Shown here piece after piece: positions 1-6,538 of a DNA stretch of 11,726 nucleotides. Location: contig JASHSH010000018.1 of NCBI GenBank assembly GCA_030040955.1, positions 1-11,726 on the forward strand, read 5' to 3'. A model generated the notes under the pieces. The model made no database searches, was not told the origin of the DNA, and was given only the letters and a program-made list of their open reading frames with translations. This DNA comes from Rhodospirillales bacterium. GTDB lineage: Bacteria > Pseudomonadota > Alphaproteobacteria > Rhodospirillales > Magnetospirillaceae. Made by a program: the position numbers and the translations under genes. The first letter of the stretch is position 1. Each line of letters begins with the position of its first letter.

Positions 1-255
1 CCCCTGCCCGCCAACAGCAATCAGAGCCCGGCGCTGCAAAAGCGGGCGGTGAACGCAACGCTGCTTTCGGCGCCCTCCTGGCTGGTGCAGCTCGCCTTCT
101 ATCCGCTCGGCACCACCGACGCGGTGCCGGACTACGAGGTCAGCCTGCGCTACTACACCAACGGCGTCGCCGACGAGATGATCCAGTCGTTCGGCGATTT
201 CACCCTCAAGGCGACGCTCGACAAGCTCGAGCCCTTGCCCAAACCCGATTGCTGA
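1..255 (+). CDS. EipB-like (DUF1849) envelope integrity protein, C-terminal fragment
   Basis: Only the last 84 codons are in the window; the frame is open from base 1 to the TGA at 253-255. The fragment reads like the end of the DUF1849/EipB family: beta-rich segments with a Y-x-V-S-L-R-Y-Y-x-N-G-V-A stretch, then a G-D-F-T-L-K-A-T-L-D segment and a short tail. Characterised EipB is a periplasmic beta-spiral protein needed for cell-envelope integrity in Brucella, and it has a disulfide involving a cysteine very near its C-terminus. The last residue here is a cysteine, which fits. The signal peptide and N-terminal half lie outside the window, so export cannot be seen. An ATG or GTG start inside this stretch is unlikely, because the homologous region is the tail of a protein of about 280 residues. 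The family call rests on remembered motif similarity and is fairly secure. Confidence 0.75.
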   Translation, partial: PLPANSNQSPALQKRAVNATLLSAPSWLVQLAFYPLGTTDAVPDYEVSLRYYTNGVADEMIQSFGDFTLKATLDKLEPLPKPDC

Positions 256-331
256 CGCGCCCGCCCGGCGGGTGGCGGAGGCAGGCCCGCCCCGCGATGA
301 ACCGCGCAACCAACATGTTCGGACGCTTTCC

Positions 332-1990
332 GTGATCGACCGGCTTGCCATCGCGCTGGCGCAGATCAATCCGACCGTGGGCGATGTCCCGGGCAATGTC
401 CGGCGCATCCGCGAGGCGCGCGCCGCCGCGGCCGGGGCCGATCTGGTCGTCCTGCCCGAACTCGCGGTCTCCGGCTATCCGCCCGAAGACCTGGTGCTGA
501 AGGATGCGTTCCTCGCGGCGGTGGAATCCGGCGTGCGCGAACTCGCCCGGGAGACGGGGGATGGAGGTCCGGCCCTGCTGGTCGGCGCGCCCTGGAAGCA
601 GGATGGCGCACGCTACAACGCAGCCGCCCTGCTCGACGGCGGACGCATCGCGGCATTGGTGCGCAAGCATCACCTGCCCAATTACGGCGTGTTCGACGAG
701 GCCCGCGTATTCGCCCCGGCTCCGCCGCCCGATCCGCTGGAGTTCCGCGGCGTCCGGCTCGGCCTGGCCATCTGCGAGGATATCTGGTTCCCGGATGTGC
801 CCCGCCATCTGCGCGATTCGGGCGCCGAGCTGTTCCTGGTTCCCAACGGCTCGCCTTTCGAGACCGACAAGCTGCATCTGCGGCTCGAGCACGCCGAGGC
901 GCGGGTGGCCGAGACCGGCCTGCCGCTGCTCTACGTCAACCAGATCGGCGGGCAGGACGAGCTGGTGTTCGACGGCGCCTCCTTCGTGCTCGACGCCGAC
1001 GGCACGCGGGTGCGCCAGCTTCCCTCCTGGCGCGAAGCCGTGGAGATCTCGCACTGGCGGCGAAACGGCAATACCGGCTGGCACTGCGATCCGGCGCCGC
1101 TCGCGCGCCCGGTCGAGGGGCTGGAGGCGATCTACCGCGCGATGATGCTCGGCCTCGCCGACTATGTGCACAAGAACCGCTTCGCCGGCGTGCTGATCGG
1201 GCTGTCGGGAGGCATCGACAGCGCGCTCGCCGCGGCGGTGGCGGCGGACGCGCTCGGCCCGGCGCGCGTCTGGTGCGTGATGATGCCCTCGCCGTTCACC
1301 TCGCGCGACAGTCTGGAGGACGCGGCCGAGGTGGCACGGATGTGCGGGGTCCGGCTCGACAATATCGACATCCGCCCGGCGATGGACGCCTACGGCGCGA
1401 TGCTGGCGCCCGAGTTCCGCGGCCGCGCACCCGACATCACCGAGGAAAATCTCCAGTCGCGCGCGCGCGGCGTGACGCTGATGGCGCTGTCCAACAAGTT
1501 CGGCTACATGGTGGTCTCGACCGGGAACAAGTCGGAAATGTCGGCCGGCTACGCCACCCTCTACGGGGACATGTGCGGCGGCTTCGCCGTGCTCAAGGAC
1601 ATCTACAAGACCACCGTCTTCGCGCTCGCCGCCTGGCGCAACGCGAACCGGCCGGAGGGCGCGTTGGGCGCCAAGGGTCCGGTGATGCCGCCGCGTGTGC
1701 TGACCAAGGCGCCGACCGCCGAGCTGCGCCCGAACCAGACCGACCAGGACAGCCTGCCGCCCTATGCCGAGCTGGATGCGATCCTGGAATGCCTGATCGA
1801 GCGCGAGATGGGCCCGGCCGAGATCGTCGCCGCCGGCCACGACGCCCAGACGGTGCGCAAGGTGTTCCGCCTGCTCGACCGCGCCGAGTACAAGCGCCGC
1901 CAGGCCCCCCCCGGAGTCAAGGTGACCAGCCGGGCCTTCGGCCGCGACCGCCGCTATCCGATCGTCAACGGCTTCACCGACGCGGTCTAG
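332..1990 (+). CDS. nadE: Glutamine-dependent NAD+ synthetase
   Basis: A 552-residue two-domain enzyme that makes NAD+ from deamido-NAD+, ATP and glutamine-derived ammonia in the cytoplasm. The N-terminal nitrilase-type glutaminase domain (about 1-260) shows its full triad: Glu43 in LPELAVSGYPPEDL, Lys112 in RKHHLPNYGVFDE and Cys148 in GLAICEDIWFP. The synthetase domain follows, with the ATP pyrophosphatase loop LSGGIDSALA around 291-300 and the family block STGNKSEMSAGYATLYGDM further on. Length matches the usual alphaproteobacterial fused form. I chose the GTG at 332 (MIDRLAIALAQINP) because family homology begins there. An in-frame GTG at 272 would add 20 low-complexity residues. The two ATGs at 297 and 315 are out of frame. 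The gap from the upstream eipB-like gene is 76 bases. gltX starts 3 bases after the stop, so co-transcription is likely. Confidence 0.96.
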   Translation: MIDRLAIALAQINPTVGDVPGNVRRIREARAAAAGADLVVLPELAVSGYPPEDLVLKDAFLAAVESGVRELARETGDGGPALLVGAPWKQDGARYNAAALLDGGRIAALVRKHHLPNYGVFDEARVFAPAPPPDPLEFRGVRLGLAICEDIWFPDVPRHLRDSGAELFLVPNGSPFETDKLHLRLEHAEARVAETGLPLLYVNQIGGQDELVFDGASFVLDADGTRVRQLPSWREAVEISHWRRNGNTGWHCDPAPLARPVEGLEAIYRAMMLGLADYVHKNRFAGVLIGLSGGIDSALAAAVAADALGPARVWCVMMPSPFTSRDSLEDAAEVARMCGVRLDNIDIRPAMDAYGAMLAPEFRGRAPDITEENLQSRARGVTLMALSNKFGYMVVSTGNKSEMSAGYATLYGDMCGGFAVLKDIYKTTVFALAAWRNANRPEGALGAKGPVMPPRVLTKAPTAELRPNQTDQDSLPPYAELDAILECLIEREMGPAEIVAAGHDAQTVRKVFRLLDRAEYKRRQAPPGVKVTSRAFGRDRRYPIVNGFTDAV

Positions 1991-1993
1991 TCG

Positions 1994-3331
1994 ATGGCCG
2001 CCCGGCTGCGTTTCGCGCCCAGCCCGACCGGGCTGCTGCATGTCGGCAACGCCTATGTCGCGCTGGCCAACTGGCTGCACGCGCGGCGCTCGGGCGGCGG
2101 GTTCATTCTGCGCATCGACGATACCGACCGCGGGCGCAGCCGGCCCGAGTTCGAGGAGGCGATCCGCGCCGACCTCGCCTGGCTGGGACTGGGTTGGGAC
2201 GCCGAGGCGCGCCAGTCCGACCGGCTGGACCGGTACGCGGCGGCGATGGAGCAGCTGAAGGCGTCGGGACGCGCCTATCCCTGCTACGAGAGCGCCGAGG
2301 AGCTAGCCGAGAAGCGCCGCCGCCAGCTCGCGCGGCATCAGCCGCCGATCTACGACCGCGCGGCGCTCGAACTCACCGATGCCGACCGGCGCAAACTGGA
2401 GGCGGAGGGACGCCGGCCGCATTGGCGCTTCCGGCTCGAGGCGGGCCAGATGCGTTGGGACGATCTGGTCGAGGGCGCGCAGGCCTACGACGCGCGGCAC
2501 CTGAGCGACCCGGTGCTGCTGCGCGAGGACGGGGTGCCGCTCTACACGCTGACCTCGGTGGTCGACGATATCGAGCTGGCGATCTCCCAGGTGGTGCGCG
2601 GACGCGACCATGTCACCAACACCGCGGTCCAGATCCAGCTGTTCGGCGCCCTGGGCGGCGCCGTGCCGGAATTCGGCCATCTGCCGCTGCTGCTTGACGC
2701 TGAGGGGCACGGGCTTTCCAAGCGCATCGGCAGCCTGACGCTGGCCTCGATCCGCGACCGGGGCATCGAACCGATGGCGCTGGCCAACCTGCTGGCCCAA
2801 CTCGGCGCGGGGGCGAGCCAGGCGCCCGCCGCCGATCTGGCTGAACTCGCCCGCCGCTTTGACCTCGCCCGGTTGGGCCGCGCCGCGCCGCGCTTCGACC
2901 TGGCCGAGCTCGATCAGATGAATGCCCGCCAGCTTCACGCGATGCCGTTCGCCACCGCCCGCGAGCGGCTGCTCGCGCGCGACATCGAGGCGGACGAGGC
3001 GTTCTGGCTGGCCGTGCGCGGCAATCTTCGCCGCTTCGCCGAGGCCGAAGCGTGGTGGCGGGTCTGCCGCGCCGTCATCGCGCCGGCGATCGAGGACGCC
3101 GACTATGCCAGGCTCGCCGCCGGGCTGCTGCCGCCCGAGCCCTGGTCGGGCGCGACCTGGAAGGAATGGACCGGAGCCGTGGCCAAGGCGAGCGCGCGCA
3201 AGGGCCGCGACCTGTTCCATCCGCTGCGCTTGGCGCTGACCGGGCGCGGGGATGGACCGGAGCTTGCGGCTCTGCTACCCCTCATCGGCCGCGACCGCGC
3301 CGCTGCCCGGCTGCTGGGACGCACTGCCTAG
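1994..3331 (+). CDS. gltX: Glutamyl-tRNA synthetase, short alphaproteobacterial type
   Basis: A class I aminoacyl-tRNA synthetase of 445 residues that attaches glutamate to tRNA. The first ATP signature is the variant HVGN at 16-19 within RFAPSPTGLLHVGNAYVAL, followed by RIDDTDRGRS at 40-49. The second signature is LSKR at 241-244, in GHGLSKRIGSLTL. The C-terminal helical domain ends with a recognisable DLFHPLRLALTGRGDGPEL stretch. Only one cysteine (Cys97) is present where the zinc-containing enzymes carry a cluster, so the zinc site appears to be absent. Organisms of this class often have two gltX genes and make Gln-tRNA through GatCAB; whether this copy charges tRNA-Glu, tRNA-Gln or both cannot be read from the sequence. 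The ATG at 1994 lies 3 bases after the nadE stop without a clear Shine-Dalgarno site, which suggests coupling to nadE translation. cysS follows after 14 bases. Confidence 0.93.
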   Translation: MAARLRFAPSPTGLLHVGNAYVALANWLHARRSGGGFILRIDDTDRGRSRPEFEEAIRADLAWLGLGWDAEARQSDRLDRYAAAMEQLKASGRAYPCYESAEELAEKRRRQLARHQPPIYDRAALELTDADRRKLEAEGRRPHWRFRLEAGQMRWDDLVEGAQAYDARHLSDPVLLREDGVPLYTLTSVVDDIELAISQVVRGRDHVTNTAVQIQLFGALGGAVPEFGHLPLLLDAEGHGLSKRIGSLTLASIRDRGIEPMALANLLAQLGAGASQAPAADLAELARRFDLARLGRAAPRFDLAELDQMNARQLHAMPFATARERLLARDIEADEAFWLAVRGNLRRFAEAEAWWRVCRAVIAPAIEDADYARLAAGLLPPEPWSGATWKEWTGAVAKASARKGRDLFHPLRLALTGRGDGPELAALLPLIGRDRAAARLLGRTA

Positions 3332-3345
3332 GGAAGCCGGAATCC

Positions 3346-4737
3346 GTGCCGCTGGTCCTGCACAATACGCTGACGCGCCGCAAGGAACTGTTCGCGCCGA
3401 TCGATCCGGCGCGCGTGCGCATGTATGTCTGCGGCAACACCGTCTACGACCGCGCCCATATCGGCAACGCGCGCCCGGTGGTGGTGTTCGACGTGCTCTA
3501 CCGCCTGCTGCGGCGCCTATATCCGCGCGTGGTCTATGTGCGCAACGTCACCGACGTGGACGACAAGATCAATGCCCGCGCCCAGGCGAACAACGAGCCG
3601 ATCCGCGCGCTGACCGAGCGCACCCTGCGCGCCTTCCAGGAGGACATGGCCGGCCTCGGCGCCCTGCCGATCGACTTCGAGCCGCGCGCCACGGAACACA
3701 TTCCCGAGATGGTCGCGATGATCGGGCGGCTGCTCGCCTCGGGCCACGCCTATGCGGCGGAGGGGCATGTGCTGTTCTCGGTGCCGACGATGGCGGACTA
3801 TGGCCGGCTGTCCGGGCGCAGCACCGAGGAGATGATCGCCGGCGCGCGCGTCGAGGTCGCGCCTTACAAGCGCGACCCCGCCGATTTCGTGCTGTGGAAG
3901 CCCTCGACTCCGGATCTGCCCGGCTGGGACAGTCCGTGGGGACGGGGCCGGCCGGGCTGGCATATCGAGTGCTCGGCCATGGCCGAGAAATATCTCGGTG
4001 TGACCTTCGACATCCACGGCGGCGGCCAGGACCTGATCTTCCCGCACCACGAGAACGAATGCGCGCAATCCATCTGCGCGCACGCGGCGCCGCTCGCCCG
4101 CTACTGGGTCCACAACGGGCTGCTGACGAACGAAGGCGAGAAGATGTCGAAATCCTTGGGCAACATCGCGACCGTGCACGAGCTTATGGCAATCGCGCCC
4201 GCCGAGGCGATCCGGCTCGCCTTGCTCACCACCCATTATCATCGGCCGCTTCCCTGGACCTCGGAGGGTCTGGGGCAGGCGCGCGCGACCCTGGACCGCC
4301 TGTACCAGGCGTTGCGCCAGTCGAACGACACGCCCGCCGAGCCCGCGCCCGAAGCCGCGGCCGAGGTCGAGGCCGCCCTGTGCGACGATCTCAATACGCC
4401 GCTCGCGCTCGCGCATCTGCACGAGCTGGCCGCGCGGCTGAACAAGGCCAAGGCGCCGGCGCAGCGGGTGGCGGCCAAATCCGCCCTGCTCGCCGCCGGC
4501 GGTCTGCTCGGTCTGCTCGGCCAGGACCCGGAGGCCTGGTTCCGCTGGACCCCGCCGGGCGCGGAATTGCTATCGGATGCGGGCGTCTCCGCGCTGATCG
4601 AGCGCAGGCTCGCGGCGCGCAAGGCGAAGGACTGGGCCGAGGCCGACCGCATCCGCAAGGAATTGTCGGATGCCGGCGTGCTGCTCGAGGACGGGCCCAA
4701 GGGCACGACCTGGCGGCGGGCCGGCGGCGCGGGCTGA
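3346..4737 (+). CDS. cysS: Cysteinyl-tRNA synthetase
   Basis: A 463-residue class I synthetase that charges tRNA-Cys. The motifs are complete. MYVCGNTVYDRAHIGNARP contains the HIGN signature at 38-41, and EKMSKSLGN contains KMSKS at 266-270. The four zinc ligands that select cysteine are visible as Cys29, Cys209 (WHIECSAM), His234 and Glu238 (PHHENE), matching the E. coli enzyme in both spacing and number. The C-terminal part carries the helical DALR-type tRNA-binding region and ends in a short basic tail. I place the start at the GTG at 3346 (read as MPLVLHNTLTRRKELF), because homology starts there and a GGGAAG ribosome site sits 9 bases upstream, overlapping the gltX stop. The frame stays open further upstream, but that stretch lies inside gltX. 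It is the last gene of the nadE-gltX-cysS group and converges on the TetR gene. Confidence 0.97.
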   Translation: MPLVLHNTLTRRKELFAPIDPARVRMYVCGNTVYDRAHIGNARPVVVFDVLYRLLRRLYPRVVYVRNVTDVDDKINARAQANNEPIRALTERTLRAFQEDMAGLGALPIDFEPRATEHIPEMVAMIGRLLASGHAYAAEGHVLFSVPTMADYGRLSGRSTEEMIAGARVEVAPYKRDPADFVLWKPSTPDLPGWDSPWGRGRPGWHIECSAMAEKYLGVTFDIHGGGQDLIFPHHENECAQSICAHAAPLARYWVHNGLLTNEGEKMSKSLGNIATVHELMAIAPAEAIRLALLTTHYHRPLPWTSEGLGQARATLDRLYQALRQSNDTPAEPAPEAAAEVEAALCDDLNTPLALAHLHELAARLNKAKAPAQRVAAKSALLAAGGLLGLLGQDPEAWFRWTPPGAELLSDAGVSALIERRLAARKAKDWAEADRIRKELSDAGVLLEDGPKGTTWRRAGGAG

Positions 4738-4748
4738 TTAGAAGCAAC

Positions 4749-4776
4749 GACGGGCCGGCTCAGTTACCGTCCCGTC
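4749..4776. terminator. Imperfect hairpin between convergent cysS and tetR genes, possible terminator
   Basis: GACGGGcCGG (4749-4758) can pair with CCGtCCCGTC (4767-4776), giving nine base pairs with one mismatch and an 8-base loop (CTCAGTTA). The arm nearer tetR overlaps that gene's stop codon at 4764-4766. Read from the minus strand, the stem is followed by GTTGCTTCT, a modest T-rich stretch. On the plus strand no T run follows. It could end tetR transcription and perhaps slow transcription coming from cysS. The position between convergent genes supports the call; the weak T tract does not. Confidence 0.4.
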
Positions 4777-5402
4777 CGCGGAAAGCTCGCGTCCGCGTAG
4801 AGCGAGACCGCCTCCTTCGCTTGGATCAGATGGGCCGCGCGCGCCGATAGCGGGGCGGTCGGCATCGTCCGTAGCGCACCGAGCAGGACCGATTGCGCCA
4901 CTTCGAGCCGCAGCTCCCGTTCCTTCCGTGCCATGCGCGGAAAGGCGTCGCCGAAGGCCGAACGGATATGCGCGGCGATTAACTGCCGTAGCTCTTCGGC
5001 GTAGGCGGCGCGGAACTCGTCGGCGTGATCGGCCCGCACCAGGCAGCCGACCTGCGGATGCCGTTTCTGCAATTCGCCGATCACGTCGACGAGGGTGCGG
5101 AAAAAGCCGCCCGGCGACGCCAGCGCTGCTTCCCGCGTCAGATGGGCGGCGAGCGCCGCGCGGAAATCCGCGTAGGTCCGTTCGGAAACCGCCGCTCGCA
5201 CCGCCTCCACATCGGCGAAGAACTGATAGATCGTCCCGACCGACACGCCCGAGCGGGCGGCGAGCGCGCGTACGGTGATCCGCGCTGGCGCTTCGCCCGC
5301 GAGCAGCGCGGCGGCCGCGCCCATGATCCGTTCGACACGCGCCCGGCTGCGATCTTGCTTTGGGGTTCGCGGCGATCGGTTCGAACGCGAGCGGTTGTTC
5401 AT
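4764..5402 (-). CDS. TetR/AcrR-family transcriptional regulator
   Basis: A predicted one-component repressor of 212 residues. After a basic, disordered-looking N-terminus (MNNRSRSNRSPRTPKQDRSR) comes the TetR DNA-binding domain. Its helix-turn-helix, ITVRALAARSGVSVGTIYQF, lies at about 42-61 and is followed by the typical F-x-D-V-E-A-V-R-A-A-V segment. The remainder is helical, as expected for a ligand-binding and dimerisation domain, and carries no motif that names a ligand. I prefer the ATG at 5402. A GTG at 5462 would add 20 residues, but it lies inside a possible operator and neither start has a convincing Shine-Dalgarno site. The gene is divergent from the ketopantoate-reductase-like gene at 5504, so the likeliest target is that gene and its own promoter. 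The family is sure; the regulatory target is inferred from position. Confidence 0.92.
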   Translation of the reverse strand: MNNRSRSNRSPRTPKQDRSRARVERIMGAAAALLAGEAPARITVRALAARSGVSVGTIYQFFADVEAVRAAVSERTYADFRAALAAHLTREAALASPGGFFRTLVDVIGELQKRHPQVGCLVRADHADEFRAAYAEELRQLIAAHIRSAFGDAFPRMARKERELRLEVAQSVLLGALRTMPTAPLSARAAHLIQAKEAVSLYADASFPRTGR

Positions 5403-5428
5403 ATTTTGCTTGACTCGGCGCGCGGACA

Positions 5429-5466
5429 AATGGTGACCTTCCAAAGGAGAGCAAGCGTTCACCTTT
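5429..5466. promoter_or_regulatory. Inverted repeat in the divergent intergenic region, candidate TetR operator
   Basis: AATGGTGACC (5429-5438) on the plus strand and AAAGGTGAAC read on the minus strand (5457-5466) agree at 8 of 10 positions, forming two opposed half-sites about 28 bases centre to centre. They lie between the divergent tetR (start 5402) and the reductase gene (start 5504), in a stretch less GC-rich than the coding DNA around it. TetR proteins commonly bind such sites next to their own gene. The spacing is wider than in a classical compact TetR palindrome, and I found no convincing -35/-10 pair for either gene, so this is tentative. Confidence 0.3.
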
Positions 5467-5503
5467 TAACAGCTGCGACGGAAGGGCGCCAGCGGGTACG
5501 GTC

Positions 5504-6538
5504 ATGACCGCGCAGCGAATCCTCGTCATCGGCGCCGGCGCCCTGGGAATCGTGACCGCGGTGCGCCTCGCACTGGCCGGACATCACGTGTCCGTGGTGG
5601 CCAGCTCGGAAAGCCGGCGGACGCTGTACCGGGAACGCCAGTTCCGCCTGGACGCCTACGACGCGCCGCCGCGGCAGCTTCCCCTGGACGTGCTGGTCGC
5701 GCCGGACGAAGCCCACGATTCCTTCGACCTGCTGGTCGCGGCCACCAAATGCGCCGCGGCCGTGGAGGTGACGCGGAAATGGATTCCGGCGCTGCATCCC
5801 GAGGGCCTCTTCGTTCCCTATTTCAACGGGCTGATGAGCGAGGAGCTGGTCCCGATCGTGGGTACGCGGCTGGTCGAATGCGCGGTCTACTATCCCGCGA
5901 CGCTCCTCGAGCCGGGCCGTAGCCGGCTGACCGGCAAGGGCGGCCTGCATCTGGGGCCGTGGCCGCACGGGGATATCGGCCCACGAAGTCCGGCCGCGCG
6001 CGCGATGTCGATTCTCGACGCCGTCGTTCCGGCGCAGACGCACGACGACATGTTCTCGGTCAAATGGAACAAGCTGATCGCGAATTGCGCGATGACCTCG
6101 CTCGGCGTGATTTCGGGTATGACGATGGGCAGCATGATCCAGCACGCCGCCATCCGCGACGCCTGGCGCGGCATCTTCCGCGAGTCGGTGCGCGTCGCCA
6201 GGGCCGCAGGTGCGCGGACGATGACGCTGGGCGGGGTCAATGTCGGACTGGCCACCGTGCTGCCCCGCTTCGCGTTCCACCTGGCCCTGCGCATGCGCGC
6301 CGGCGAGAACAGCGATTATATGTCGTCGAGCCAGCAATCGCTCATTCGGGGCGAGCCGACCGAGGTCGACTATTTGAACGGCCGCGTGGCCCGGGAGGGC
6401 GAACTGCGCGGATTGCCGACGCCCTGGAACCTGGCCGTGGTCCAGGCAGTGAAGCAGGTCGAGGCGGCACCCGAATCGGCCGGTCTCGCCAAGATCAGCG
6501 AGCTCCTGCGCCGCGCGGGCGAGCCGGGAGCGCCGTGA
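5504..6538 (+). CDS. Ketopantoate reductase (PanE/ApbA)-family oxidoreductase
   Basis: A 344-residue NAD(P)-dependent oxidoreductase with the two-domain fold of 2-dehydropantoate 2-reductase. The Rossmann loop G10-A-G12-A-L-G15 stands at the N-terminus (RILVIGAGALGIVTAVRLA). Asn108 in the FNGL segment corresponds to the asparagine of the usual QNG motif. The catalytic helix reads KWNKLIANCAMTSLG, with the presumed proton-donor lysine at 190. The C-terminal block SSSQQSLIRGEPTEVDYLNG keeps the substrate-binding serines (274-276) and Glu287. All key family residues are therefore present and the protein should be active. Whether it reduces ketopantoate is uncertain: no other pantothenate gene is nearby, and family members also reduce other 2-oxo or imino acids. 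Its GTGA junction with the HD-domain gene and the divergent TetR gene suggest a small regulated unit. The ATG at 5504 has only a weak AGCGGG site 7 bases upstream. Confidence 0.88.
   Translation: MTAQRILVIGAGALGIVTAVRLALAGHHVSVVASSESRRTLYRERQFRLDAYDAPPRQLPLDVLVAPDEAHDSFDLLVAATKCAAAVEVTRKWIPALHPEGLFVPYFNGLMSEELVPIVGTRLVECAVYYPATLLEPGRSRLTGKGGLHLGPWPHGDIGPRSPAARAMSILDAVVPAQTHDDMFSVKWNKLIANCAMTSLGVISGMTMGSMIQHAAIRDAWRGIFRESVRVARAAGARTMTLGGVNVGLATVLPRFAFHLALRMRAGENSDYMSSSQQSLIRGEPTEVDYLNGRVAREGELRGLPTPWNLAVVQAVKQVEAAPESAGLAKISELLRRAGEPGAP

Noticed and set aside
260..272. CCCGC-CCG-GCGGG hairpin after the eipB-like gene
   Set aside because: The stem is only five base pairs with a three-base loop and no following T run; such short GC palindromes are expected by chance in this DNA.
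206..2080. 624-codon open frame on the minus strand opposite nadE
   Set aside because: It overlaps a complete nadE with all catalytic residues. Its translation is rich in Arg, Gly, His and Gln without family motifs, as expected for a shadow frame in GC-rich DNA.
1273..2697. 474-codon plus-strand frame across nadE and gltX
   Set aside because: It is out of frame with two well-supported genes and made of Arg/Pro/Gly-rich low-complexity sequence.
3252..4850. 532-codon plus-strand frame overlapping cysS
   Set aside because: It is a shifted frame of cysS with Arg/Ala-rich composition and no motif, while cysS keeps all zinc ligands and both signature motifs.
5410..5415. TTGACT as a -35 box for the reductase gene
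   Set aside because: No acceptable -10 hexamer lies 16-18 bases downstream.
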